Shown piece after piece: positions 56,678 through 64,000 of a stretch of 64,000 nucleotides of DNA. Under the pieces are notes generated by a model, which did not search any database, was not told where the DNA came from, and saw only the letters and a list, made by a program, of their open reading frames with translations. The position numbers and the translations under genes are program-made. This DNA comes from Nocardia asteroides (GTDB taxonomy: Bacteria; Actinomycetota; Actinomycetes; Mycobacteriales; Mycobacteriaceae), in the NCBI RefSeq assembly GCF_021183625.1, contig NZ_CP089214.1, positions 1,426,001 through 1,490,000 on the forward strand, in the 5' to 3' direction. Position 1 is the first letter of the stretch; the number at the start of each line of letters is the position of its first letter.

Positions 56678-57247
56678 GTGGCGGTGAATGTGGATGACAT
56701 CGGCACCCGGACCCGCGAGTTGGCGACCCGATTGGGGATCCAGCCCCCGCAGGTCCAGGAGGGGCCGGTTCCGGCGTGGATAGCCGAAGGCGTCCGCGCC
56801 GTGCCGCAGCCCGACCGGACGCTGCTCGTGGTCGGGCCCGGGTTCGGCGAACTCGCCCCGGCCGAGCGGGACGCCGGGCTGGCCAGCGCGATGGTGGTCG
56901 CGGAGCTGTACCGGCGCGGCAAGTGGAAGCCGCTCGCCGCGGCCGCCGTGCTCACCGTGGCCGTCGGCGTACTGGCCTTTCTCCTCGTCAGCCCGAAGTG
57001 GCTGGTCATCCCGATCGTCGTGGTGCTGTTCCCGATCGGCTTCGTGCTCGCGCAGGCCCTCTGGTTGCGCGGCGTCGCCTACGGCCACGATCGCAGGCTC
57101 GCGGAGGTCTTCGGCCGCGACACCCCGGAGCTGCTGCTCGAGCTGAATGCCCGCAACGAGCACGAGATCCGCGGCGTGCTGCGCGCCTACCTCGCCGTGT
57201 CGAACCCCGCGCGGAGCCGCCGCCGCGCGCGCCTGCGATCCGTCTGA
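56678..57247 (+). CDS. M48-peptidase-like membrane protein lacking the zinc site
   Basis: A 189-residue protein aligned by eye with the end of an M48 (HtpX-type) metallopeptidase: RELATRLGIQPPQV and TLLVVGPGFGELAPAERDA match the strand before the active helix, but ASAMVVAELYRR stands where HE-x-x-H should be. Two membrane helices follow (about residues 85-130), and AYGHDRRLAEVFG replaces the E-Y-x-A-D third-ligand motif. It therefore seems unable to bind zinc. GTG at 56678 is one of three close starts. The gene follows the pyrimidine-reductase-like gene by four bases. Confidence 0.6.
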   Translation: MAVNVDDIGTRTRELATRLGIQPPQVQEGPVPAWIAEGVRAVPQPDRTLLVVGPGFGELAPAERDAGLASAMVVAELYRRGKWKPLAAAAVLTVAVGVLAFLLVSPKWLVIPIVVVLFPIGFVLAQALWLRGVAYGHDRRLAEVFGRDTPELLLELNARNEHEIRGVLRAYLAVSNPARSRRRARLRSV

Positions 57248-57349
57248 GCCCGGCCCGGCCGACGCTCGATCCGTCCCGGCGGCGCTGCGGGGAGCCGCGC
57301 GAACACACTGCGGTTGCGTTTTCGCCCGAGATTGTGTGTCGTGGGAACC

Positions 57350-57724
57350 ATGACCAGCACATCGGGAGACGCTTACCCCCTCACGGACACGATGACCACC
57401 ACGGTCTCCGCGCGCGAGGGCGCGACGGTGCTCTCGGTGGCGGGCGAGGTGGATCTGGCGACGGCGCCCGCGCTGGAGAACGCGATCGACGCGATCCTCG
57501 GGCAGAAGCCCGCGTCGCTGATCATCGATCTGACCGAGGTCAGCTTCCTGGCCTCGGCGGGGATGGCGACGCTGGTGGCCGCGCATCAGCGGGCCGGGGA
57601 GTCGACGGCGATCGCGGTGGTGGCGGACGGCCCGGCGACGAGCAGGCAGCTCAAGATGACCAGCCTGGATCAGGTGTTCTCGCTGTACGCCACGCTGGAC
57701 GAGGCGGTGGCGGGACGCCGCTGA
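57350..57724 (+). CDS. STAS-domain anti-sigma factor antagonist
   Basis: A 124-residue STAS protein. The phosphorylation loop reads FLASAGM, where most SpoIIAA-like proteins have D-S-S-G; the first Ser, the usual phosphate acceptor, is kept, while the flanking Asp and second Ser are Ala. It likely binds an anti-sigma kinase and is switched by phosphorylation; no kinase is adjacent. The ATG at 57350 is used; an in-frame ATG at 57392 is an alternative. A long hairpin follows. Confidence 0.85.
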   Translation: MTSTSGDAYPLTDTMTTTVSAREGATVLSVAGEVDLATAPALENAIDAILGQKPASLIIDLTEVSFLASAGMATLVAAHQRAGESTAIAVVADGPATSRQLKMTSLDQVFSLYATLDEAVAGRR

Positions 57725-57736
57725 GCATCGGCACGT

Positions 57737-57771
57737 GGTTCGGCCCCGCCCGGGAAGGGCGGGGCCGAACC
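57737..57771. terminator. Bidirectional hairpin terminator
   Basis: A perfect 15-base-pair stem (57737-57751 with 57757-57771) around GGGAA, lying between the stops of the STAS gene and the convergent F420-type oxidoreductase gene. Confidence 0.85.
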
Positions 57772-57775
57772 GCGT

Positions 57776-58813
57776 TCAGACGATGTCGCGGAGCTCTTCG
57801 ATGAGCTGCACCCGCTCGGCGGAGCTGCCCGCCAGCGGGACCACGTTGAGCACGGTGACGCCTGCCTCGCGGAAGGCGGCGACGCGCTCCTTCACGAAGC
57901 CGGCCGGGCCGATCAGGGAGACGTCGCGGACCAGGTCGTCGGGGACGGCCTTGGCGGCCTCCTCCTTCTTCCCGGCGAGGTACAGCTCCTGGATGCGGTC
58001 GGCTTCGGCGCCGTAGCCGTAGCGGGTGGCGAGGGTGTGGTAGAAGTTCTTGCCGCGCGCGCCCATGCCGCCGATGTACAGCGCGAGGTGCGGTTTGACG
58101 AACTCGAGCAGCGGAGTCACGTTCTCGCCGATGGCGAGCGCGGGGCCGGCGTAGACCTCGAGGTCGCCGAGCGCGGGGTCGCGCTTGGCCTGCCCGGCGG
58201 CGAGTGCGTCGCCCCAGACGTCCTTCGCCTTCTCGGGCAGGAAGAAGATGGGCTGCCAGCCCTCGGCGAGCTCGGCGGCGAGCTCGACGTTCTTCGGGCC
58301 GAGCGCGGCGAGCAGCACCGGGATGCGTTCGCGCACCGGGTGGTTGATCAGCTTGAGCGGCTTGCCGAGGCCGGTGCCCTCGCCCGCGGGCAGCGGGATG
58401 CGGTAGTACTTGCCGTCGTACTCCAGCCGCTCGCGGCGCCACACCTTGCGGCAGATCTCGATGAGCTCGCGGGTGCGGCCGATCGGCGCGTCGTACGGCA
58501 GGCCGTGGAAACCCTCGATGACCTGCGGCCCGGAGGCGCCGAGGCCGAGCACGAAGCGGCCGTCGGAGACGAAGTCGAGGCCGGCCGCGGTCATCGCGGT
58601 GAGGCTGGGGGTGCGGGTGTAGATCTGCAGGATGCCGGAGGCGAGCTGCACCCGCTCGGTGCGGGCGGCCAGGAAGCCGAGCGCGCTCACCGCGTCGAAG
58701 GAGTACGCCTCGGGCACGAACACGATGTCGAGCCCCGCGCGCTCGAGGTCGGCCACCTCGGCGGCGACCTCCTTGAAACCGCCCGAATAGTTGATCCCCA
58801 ATCCGATCCGCAT
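57776..58813 (-). CDS. LLM-class F420-dependent oxidoreductase
   Basis: A 345-residue luciferase-like TIM barrel of the actinobacterial F420-dependent kind. It begins MRIGLGINYSGG and contains FVLGLGASGPQVIEGFHGLPY, the family's cofactor-facing loop; a partner F420 reductase-like protein is at 9942. The reaction is hydride transfer with coenzyme F420 on an unidentified substrate. The ATG at 58813 lies six bases behind TATGTT, a leaderless start. It shares a hairpin with the STAS gene. Confidence 0.88.
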   Translation of the reverse strand: MRIGLGINYSGGFKEVAAEVADLERAGLDIVFVPEAYSFDAVSALGFLAARTERVQLASGILQIYTRTPSLTAMTAAGLDFVSDGRFVLGLGASGPQVIEGFHGLPYDAPIGRTRELIEICRKVWRRERLEYDGKYYRIPLPAGEGTGLGKPLKLINHPVRERIPVLLAALGPKNVELAAELAEGWQPIFFLPEKAKDVWGDALAAGQAKRDPALGDLEVYAGPALAIGENVTPLLEFVKPHLALYIGGMGARGKNFYHTLATRYGYGAEADRIQELYLAGKKEEAAKAVPDDLVRDVSLIGPAGFVKERVAAFREAGVTVLNVVPLAGSSAERVQLIEELRDIV

Positions 58814-58819
58814 GGGGTC

Positions 58820-58825
58820 AACATA
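58820..58825 (-). promoter_or_regulatory. -10 element TATGTT, leaderless promoter of LLM oxidoreductase
   Basis: Read leftward, TATGTT is followed by six bases and the ATG at 58813. Confidence 0.5.
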
Positions 58826-58915
58826 TCCCCGGCTACGGCCGGGCCGAGCACCGGTGCGGCCTGCGCGGCCGGATAGCGTGTAGCGGCCAGCTCCCGCCCC
58901 CGAAAGGTGCCGCCC

Positions 58916-59593
58916 GTGTCGCAGTCAACCGCGCCAAGCCCGCAGCCCGGAACCGAAGCCGGATTCGGCGCCGTCACCGTCGCCGCGTACCTGGAGCAGC
59001 TCGGCGCCAAGGTGCCCGCGCCCGGCGGTGGCGCGGTCGCGGCGCTGCACGCGGCACAGGGCGCGGCGCTGGTCGCCATGGTCGCGCGCTACACCACCAG
59101 GGCGAAGGACGCCGAGCACCGGCCGGAGATCGACCGGATCATCGCCGCCGCGGACGCCGCCCGGGAGCGCGCGCTCGCCCTCGCCGACGCCGACGCGGCC
59201 GCCTTCACCGCGGTGGGCGCCGCCTACAAGCTGCCGAAGGAGTCCGCGGCGGAGCAGGCGGCCAAGCAGGCGGCGATCACCGCGTCGCTGCTCGGCGCGG
59301 CCCGGGTGCCCGCCGACGTGGTCGATGCCGCCGACGAGGTGCTCACGCTCGCGGCCGACCTGCTGCCCATCGGCAACCCGAACGTGGTCACCGATATCGG
59401 GGCCGCCGCGGACGCCGCGCGGGCCGCCGCGACGAGCTCGCGGCTGAACATCGAGATCAACCTGGTGTCGCTGCGCGGCGCGGCCGCAGATAACGATCTG
59501 GCCGACTTCGCCGCCGCGCTGGCCCGCGTCGAGGAGATCACCGCGCGGGCGGATGCCCTGCACACGGACGTCGTGCGCGCTCTGCGCGGCTGA
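58916..59593 (+). CDS. Cyclodeaminase/cyclohydrolase family (FTCD-like) protein
   Basis: A 225-residue all-helical protein of the formiminotransferase-cyclodeaminase C-terminal family. VAAYLEQLGAKVPAPGGGAVAALHAAQ is the N-terminal signature, here cut to VAAYLEQLGAK and PAPGGGAVAALHAA, and LPIGNPNVVTDIGAAADAAR follows. The domain converts 5-formiminotetrahydrofolate to methenyl-THF; some stand-alone bacterial members are cyclohydrolases. A C1-folate role fits folD at 62801. The GTG at 58916 has GAAAGG upstream. Confidence 0.83.
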   Translation: MSQSTAPSPQPGTEAGFGAVTVAAYLEQLGAKVPAPGGGAVAALHAAQGAALVAMVARYTTRAKDAEHRPEIDRIIAAADAARERALALADADAAAFTAVGAAYKLPKESAAEQAAKQAAITASLLGAARVPADVVDAADEVLTLAADLLPIGNPNVVTDIGAAADAARAAATSSRLNIEINLVSLRGAAADNDLADFAAALARVEEITARADALHTDVVRALRG

Positions 59594-59713
59594 AACCGAC
59601 CGTGTCTCAACCGGGTTACCCCGGATCGAGGGCGCACGCTCGGCTGGACCGCGAAGATCATGACGGCCTAGGCTGAACACCTACTTACCACACCCGGTTC
59701 GAAGGTGGTTGTC

Positions 59714-60466
59714 ATGAGGAGCGCGTGTCGGCCTCTATTCCTGCTCGCCGCGGTGGTCGCGCTGGCGGTGACCGGCGCGGGCTCCGCGTTCGGCAGCATC
59801 GCGCCCGCCCCGGCGACGCCCGCGATCGTCGCGATCAGCCCGTCCGACGGCACGGCGGTCGGGATCTATCCCCCGGTCACCGTGCGCTACGCGGCGCCGG
59901 TCACCGATCGCGCGGCGGCCGAGCGGGCCCTGACCGTGCTCGCCCCCGAGGCGGTGCCCGGCCACGTGACCTGGCGCGGCGCCACCGAGATGACCTGGCT
60001 GCCGGAGTCCTACCTGCCCGCCCGGACCAGGGTGCAGGTCTTCGCGGCCGGTTGGCGCACCGAGTTCGAGACCAACGCCGGCTTCAGCGCCGAGGGTGAC
60101 ATCTCCGCGCACACCTTCACGGTGAGCATCGGCGGCGTCCCGGTGCGCACCATGCCCGCCTCGTACGGCAAGCCCGGCTGGGAGACCCCGGCGGGCACCT
60201 TCCCGATCCTGGAGAAGTTCCGCCGGGTGACCTTCGATTCGCGCACCATCGGCATTCCGCTCAGCTCGGCGGAGGGCTACCTCATCCAGGGCGAGTACGC
60301 GGAGCGGCTCACCTGGGGCGGGGTCTTCGTGCACTCGGCGCCGTGGTCGGTGGAGTCGCAGGGGTCGGCGAACGTCAGCCACGGCTGCGTGAACCTGGCC
60401 CCGGACGACGCCGCCTGGTTCTACGAGAACGCCGGGATCGGCGACCCGGTGCAGCTGCACTGGTAG
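59714..60466 (+). CDS. L,D-transpeptidase (YkuD domain), secreted
   Basis: A 250-residue exported enzyme. The hydrophobic signal (LFLLAAVVALAVTGAG) is followed by an Ig-like domain from about residue 40 to 120 and a YkuD catalytic domain with the motif HSAPWS ... SHGCVNL, catalytic Cys225. L,D-transpeptidases make 3-3 peptidoglycan cross-links, dominant in mycolic-acid bacteria. AAGGTGG lies upstream of ATG 59714. No lipobox is seen, so anchoring would be by the uncleaved signal or none. Confidence 0.9.
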   Translation: MRSACRPLFLLAAVVALAVTGAGSAFGSIAPAPATPAIVAISPSDGTAVGIYPPVTVRYAAPVTDRAAAERALTVLAPEAVPGHVTWRGATEMTWLPESYLPARTRVQVFAAGWRTEFETNAGFSAEGDISAHTFTVSIGGVPVRTMPASYGKPGWETPAGTFPILEKFRRVTFDSRTIGIPLSSAEGYLIQGEYAERLTWGGVFVHSAPWSVESQGSANVSHGCVNLAPDDAAWFYENAGIGDPVQLHW

Positions 60467-60536
60467 TTTTCGCCGCCGCCGCCCGGGTACGCGCCGCCCG
60501 ACGGCCGGGGCGGGCCCGGCCGCGGGCGGAGGTGTC

Positions 60537-61499
60537 ATGCGGATCGGGTACAAGCTGGTCGCGGAGGCGTACGGGCCGAAGGAGCTGATCAGGCAGGCGG
60601 TCGCGGCCGAGCGGGCCGGGTTCGACTTCGTCGAGATCAGCGATCACTTCCATCCGTGGCTGGACAACCAGGGGCACTCCCCGTTCGCCTGGACGGTGCT
60701 CGGCGCCATCGCCGCGCGCACCGAGCGGGCCGGGCTGGTCACCGGGGTCACCTGCCCGATCATCCGCTACCACCCGGCGATCGTGGCCCAGGCCGCGGCG
60801 ACGCTGGCGCTGGTCAGCGACGGCCGCTTCAGCTTCGGCGTCGGCTCCGGCGAGCGGCTGAACGAGCACGTGGTCGGACGTGAGTTCCCGCCGGTGCAGA
60901 CCAGGCACGCCATGTTCCGCGAGGCGCTGGAGATCATCCGGCTGCTCTGGCAGGGCGGGTACCGCAGCTACGACGGCAGGTACCTGCAGCTCTCCGACGC
61001 CAGGATCTTCGACCTGCCGGACGAGCTGCCGCCGCTGGTGGTCGCCGCAGGCGGCCCCGAGGCGGCGCGGCTGGCCGCCGAGCTCGGCGACGGCCTCTTC
61101 GCCACCGACCCGGACGCCGAGCTGGTGCGCGCCTTCGCCGAGGCAGGCGGCTCCGGCCCGCACTACGCCGAGGTGCCGCTGGCCTGGGCCCCCGACGAGG
61201 ACACCGCCGCCCGGGCCGCGCTGGAGACCGCGCGCTGGGCGGTGACCGGCTGGAAGGTCATGAGCGAGCTGCCCAACCCGGTGAACTTCGCCGCCGCCAC
61301 CGAGACCGTCCGGGTGGAGGACATCAAGCAGAACTTCACCTGCGGCAGCGACCCGGCGCGCGTCGTCGAGGCGGCCCGGCCCTTCGCCGAGGCCGGCTTC
61401 GACCACCTGGTGCTGCTGAACGCGGGCCCGGACCCGGACGGTTTCCTCGATTTCTACGCGAGCGAGCTGGACCGCCCGCTGCGCGCGCTCGGGGGGTGA
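60537..61499 (+). CDS. LLM-class F420-dependent oxidoreductase, Fgd-like
   Basis: A 320-residue luciferase-like protein. The opening MRIGYKLVAEAYGPKELIRQ and the block VEISDHFHPWLDNQGHSPFAW (cut as VEISDHFHPWLDNQGH) with its His at the active-site position resemble the F420-dependent glucose-6-phosphate dehydrogenase family. FGVGSGERLNEHVVG follows as the cofactor loop. Whether it is a true Fgd or a paralogue (Fgd-like proteins are numerous in Nocardia) is undecided. The GGAGGTGTC upstream is the ribosome-binding site. Confidence 0.87.
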   Translation: MRIGYKLVAEAYGPKELIRQAVAAERAGFDFVEISDHFHPWLDNQGHSPFAWTVLGAIAARTERAGLVTGVTCPIIRYHPAIVAQAAATLALVSDGRFSFGVGSGERLNEHVVGREFPPVQTRHAMFREALEIIRLLWQGGYRSYDGRYLQLSDARIFDLPDELPPLVVAAGGPEAARLAAELGDGLFATDPDAELVRAFAEAGGSGPHYAEVPLAWAPDEDTAARAALETARWAVTGWKVMSELPNPVNFAAATETVRVEDIKQNFTCGSDPARVVEAARPFAEAGFDHLVLLNAGPDPDGFLDFYASELDRPLRALGG

Positions 61500-61602
61500 A
61501 AGCGGCCGCCCGCTACCGTTTTCGGGGCCGGGCGATCTTGGTCGAGCACACTCGAGTAAAGTGCAGGTAATGAGGTGCGACACGGGGTGGGACGGCTGAC
61601 CG

Positions 61603-62796
61603 GTGGTTATCGAGGAGACCGCGCTGGCCTTGATCCAGCTCGGAGCGGTGTTCTTCGGTCTCGGTGTGCTCGGCCGGGTGGCGGCGCGGGTCGGGATGTC
61701 CCCGATTCCGCTGTACCTGATCGGCGGACTGGTGTTCGGCTCCGGCGGGCTGGTGCAGCTGCACGAGGTCGACGAATTCATCCATCTCGCCAGTGAGATC
61801 GGCGTCGTCCTGCTCCTGCTGCTGCTCGGGCTGGAGTACACCGCCGCCGAGCTGGTCACCGGGATGCGGAAATCCTGGCCGGCGGGGCTGCTCGACCTGG
61901 CGCTGAACGCGACGCCGGGCGTGATCGTCGCCTTCCTGCTCGGGCTCGGGCCGGTCGGGGCGATCGCCATGGCCGGCGTCACCTACATCTCCTCCTCCGG
62001 GATCGTGGCCAAGGTGCTCGGTGATCTCGGCAGGCTCGGCAACCGGGAGACGCCGACCATCCTCTCGATCCTGGTGTTCGAGGATCTGGCGATGGCGGCG
62101 TACCTGCCGGTGCTCACCGCGGTGCTGGCCGGGGTGGGGCTGATCGCCGGGCTGTGGACGCTCGGCATCGCGCTCGCGGCGGTGACGGTGGTGCTGGTGG
62201 TGGCGCTGCGCTACGGCCGCTACGTCTCCGCGCTGGTGGCCAGCGACGATCGAGAGATCTTCCTGCTCAAGGTGCTGGGGGCGGCGCTGCTGGTGGCCGG
62301 GCTGGCCTCGGCGGTGCAGGTGTCGGCGGCGGTCGGGGCGTTCCTGCTCGGGATCGCCATCTCGGACTCCACCGCGCACACCGCGACCAAGATCCTGGAG
62401 CCGCTGCGCGATCTCTTCGCCGCGATGTTCTTCGTGCTCTTCGGGTTGAACACCGACCCGCGCAGCATCCCGCCGGTGCTGGCCTGGGCGCTGCTGCTCG
62501 CGGTGGTGACCACGGCGACCAAGATCGCCACCGGGTGGTGGGCGGCCGGGCGTGCCGGTGCCGGGGAGATGGGGCGGGCGCGCGCCGGGGTGGCGCTGGT
62601 GGCGCGCGGCGAGTTCTCCATCGTGATCGCCGGGCTGGCGGTGGCGGCGGGGGCGCTGCCCGACTCGTTCACCGCGCTCGCCACCACCTACGTGCTGCTC
62701 ATGGCGATCATCGGGCCGGTGGCGGCGCGGATCGTCGAGCCGGTCATGCGGATGCTGCGCGGGCGGCCGCGCGCGCCCGAGCGCGTCCGGGAGTAG
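61603..62796 (+). CDS. CPA2-type cation:proton antiporter (KefB-like)
   Basis: A 397-residue membrane antiporter with about twelve to thirteen helices; GVVLLLLLLGLEYTAAELV and SILVFEDLAMAAYLPVLT (with the conserved acidic ED pair) are family landmarks, and GAFLLGIAISDS follows. It exchanges K+ or Na+ for protons. No TrkA/RCK domain is present in the protein. The GTG start at 61603 lies three bases behind the end of a nine-codon frame. It is convergent with folD. Confidence 0.88.
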   Translation: MVIEETALALIQLGAVFFGLGVLGRVAARVGMSPIPLYLIGGLVFGSGGLVQLHEVDEFIHLASEIGVVLLLLLLGLEYTAAELVTGMRKSWPAGLLDLALNATPGVIVAFLLGLGPVGAIAMAGVTYISSSGIVAKVLGDLGRLGNRETPTILSILVFEDLAMAAYLPVLTAVLAGVGLIAGLWTLGIALAAVTVVLVVALRYGRYVSALVASDDREIFLLKVLGAALLVAGLASAVQVSAAVGAFLLGIAISDSTAHTATKILEPLRDLFAAMFFVLFGLNTDPRSIPPVLAWALLLAVVTTATKIATGWWAAGRAGAGEMGRARAGVALVARGEFSIVIAGLAVAAGALPDSFTALATTYVLLMAIIGPVAARIVEPVMRMLRGRPRAPERVRE

Positions 62797-62800
62797 CGGC

Positions 62801-63652
62801 TCAGCCGCGGGCCCGCTCGGCCGCTCGGACCACGTGGCGCATGAGGAGCGCGGTGGTGACCGGGCCGACGCCGCCGGGGACCGGGCTCAACGCGGCGGCG
62901 CGGCCGCGCACGCTGTCGGCGTCGACGTCGCCGACGATGCTGCCGTCCGGCCCCTCGTTGGTGCCGACGTCGATGACGACGGCGCCCTCCCGGACGTGCT
63001 CGGCGCGGATGAGCCCGGCCCGGCCCGCGGCGGCGACCACGATGTCGGCGGCCGAGGTGACGGCGGCGAGGTCGGCGGTGCGCGAGTGCGCGACGGTGAC
63101 GGTGGCGTTCTCCGCGAGCAGCAGCTGGGCCAGCGGCTTGCCGACCACGTTGGAGCGGCCGACCACCGCGACGTGCCGACCGGTCAGCTCGATGCCGTGC
63201 CGCTTCAGCAGCACAACGACCGCCTCGGCGGTGGCGGGGGCGAAGACGGGGGTGTTGGCGGCGAGCAGGCCGAGCGAGAGCGGGGAGACGCCGTCGACGT
63301 CCTTGTCCGCGCCGATGGCGGAGGCGACGTCCTCGAGCTTCACGCCGGCGGGCAGCGGGGTCTGCAGCATGATGGCGTCGACGGCGGGGTCGGCGGTGCG
63401 GGCGGCGAGTTCGGCGCGCAGCGTGGCGATGTCGGCGTCGGTGCCGAGGTCGACGGTGTCGCACTCGATGCCGCGGTTGGTGGCGGACTTGCGCAGCGAG
63501 TTCACGTACCAGGCGCTGGCCGGATCGGCGTTCGCGACCACCAGCGCCAGGCGCGGGGCCCGGCCGCCGGCGGCGAGCGCGGCGGCCAGCTCGGTGGTCT
63601 CGGCGTTCAGGGCGGCGGCGGCTTCCTTGCCGGTCAGCGATGCGGTCTCCAC
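62801..63652 (-). CDS. folD: Bifunctional methylenetetrahydrofolate dehydrogenase/cyclohydrolase
   Basis: A 283-residue FolD: substrate-side block ASAWYVNSLRKSATNRGI, active-site block MLQTPLPAGV, and the cofactor block VVGRSNVVGKPLAQLLL; SPVPGGVGPVTTALLMRH closes the chain. It interconverts methylene-, methenyl- and formyl-tetrahydrofolate. The GTG at 63652 follows TAGGGT by seven bases; the longer frame from 63736 would overlap the next promoter. It is convergent with the antiporter gene and diverges from the secreted-protein gene. Confidence 0.93.
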   Translation of the reverse strand: METASLTGKEAAAALNAETTELAAALAAGGRAPRLALVVANADPASAWYVNSLRKSATNRGIECDTVDLGTDADIATLRAELAARTADPAVDAIMLQTPLPAGVKLEDVASAIGADKDVDGVSPLSLGLLAANTPVFAPATAEAVVVLLKRHGIELTGRHVAVVGRSNVVGKPLAQLLLAENATVTVAHSRTADLAAVTSAADIVVAAAGRAGLIRAEHVREGAVVIDVGTNEGPDGSIVGDVDADSVRGRAAALSPVPGGVGPVTTALLMRHVVRAAERARG

Positions 63653-63659
63653 GGGGTCA

Positions 63660-63665
63660 ACCCTA
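63660..63665 (-). promoter_or_regulatory. -10 element TAGGGT, leaderless promoter of folD
   Basis: Read leftward, TAGGGT is followed by seven bases and the GTG at 63652. Confidence 0.5.
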
Positions 63666-63818
63666 TCGGGGCGGTTTCGGAGCACCGCTCCGGTGTCACT
63701 CTTGCGGCCCGAATCGCCGCAGTACGGCTCGATCACACCGGCAACATCAGCCCCAGCCGTATCGTGGTCGCTGCTCCTACAGCACAGCCGGCTGCCCTTC
63801 GCGAAAGGTCTGACCTGT

Positions 63819-64000
63819 GGCGACTCCCCGAATCCGAAGACTTCTGCTCGCGGCGCTGACCGCGCTCGCGCTGACCGGGGCGGTCGCCGCGCCCGCGGCG
63901 GCCGATCCCGACCCGGACGCCCTCTACAACTCCGCGCAGCGGCACTTCGCCGCCGGTGACGACGCCGCGGGCCGCGCCGACCTGCGCGCGCTCGTCGGCG
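63819..64000 (+). CDS. Secreted protein, N-terminal part; gene runs off the window
   Basis: The GTG at 63819, with GAAAGG upstream, opens a protein starting (M)ATPRIRRLLLAALTALALT, a clear signal peptide with a likely cut at AAADP. The available 33 mature residues (DALYNSAQRHFAAGDDAAGR) are helical and have no family match I can name. It is divergent from folD across a 166-base gap. Confidence 0.6.

Noticed and set aside
61570..61599. Nine-codon frame (ATG to TGA) just before the CPA2 antiporter start
   Set aside because: No good ribosome-binding site, only one Cys and no repeats; too short to distinguish from chance.
1..64000. CRISPR array, prophage, insertion sequence, tRNA or rRNA genes
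   Set aside because: No regularly spaced repeats, transposase or integrase motifs, terminal inverted repeats, or tRNA/rRNA-like sequences were seen on reading through.

Overview
The window is very GC-rich, densely coded DNA from an actinomycete. The gene set points to a Nocardia- or Rhodococcus-like mycolic-acid bacterium: two luciferase-like F420-type oxidoreductases and an F420-reductase-like protein, an MMPL transporter, an L,D-transpeptidase, a conservon-type sensor kinase and two conservon-type P450s, and a secreted protein of a family I associate with Nocardia. At least fifteen start codons sit 6 or 7 bases behind a TANNNT -10 element, the hallmark of leaderless actinobacterial mRNAs. 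The species call is inference. I see no rRNA, tRNA, CRISPR array, phage or insertion sequence.

Layout. 1-3.3 kb: a leftward lipid-type operon (SDR, saccharopine-dehydrogenase-like protein, acyl-CoA synthetase) facing a TetR gene, with three repeats at an exact 22-bp period between them. 3.3-6.8 kb: an unknown-family gene, two tiny hydrophobic peptide genes each closed by a long perfect hairpin, a MarR/rhodanese pair, a truncated hydrolase and a serine hydrolase. 6.8-21 kb: metabolic and membrane genes (nuclease-like EEP protein, NTF2-like protein, P450, aldehyde dehydrogenase, MBL hydrolase, VOC protein with TetR, YihY, MMPL, tandem PAP2 phosphatase, small kinase).

21.4-32.9 kb is the centrepiece. 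Ten rightward genes are each joined to the next by a 1- or 4-base stop/start overlap, and a near-consensus Fur-superfamily (Zur-like) box lies just before the first. They encode an ATP-grasp ligase, a DUF4213/DUF364 'heavy-metal chelation' protein, a cysteine-synthase-like PLP enzyme, a dipeptide-epimerase-like enolase-superfamily enzyme, an MFS exporter, a SAM methyltransferase, and a complete nickel/peptide-type ABC importer (lipoprotein, two permeases, one fused double ATPase). The logic is make, export and re-import: a candidate zinc-regulated, NRPS-independent metallophore system. A second Fur-type box precedes the convergent secreted protein at 32.9-33.6 kb.

33.7-37.3 kb holds a meta-cleavage lower pathway (hydratase, acetaldehyde dehydrogenase, aldolase) with a divergent IclR regulator. 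37.5-48 kb: NhaA with an acidic tail, DUF389 protein, a second copy of the unknown family, conservon-type kinase, a divergent NAD-dependent DNA ligase, SGNH hydrolase, an AraC operon and a TMEM175-like channel. 48-64 kb: thioredoxin, M20 peptidase, second P450 behind an acyl-CoA-oxidase-like gene, a 589-base stretch with no recognisable gene, secreted SGNH esterase, GNAT with a TetR remnant, pyrimidine-reductase-like protein, an M48-like protein without its zinc site, STAS protein, two F420-type oxidoreductases, a cyclodeaminase-like protein, L,D-transpeptidase, a CPA2 antiporter, folD, and the start of a secreted protein.
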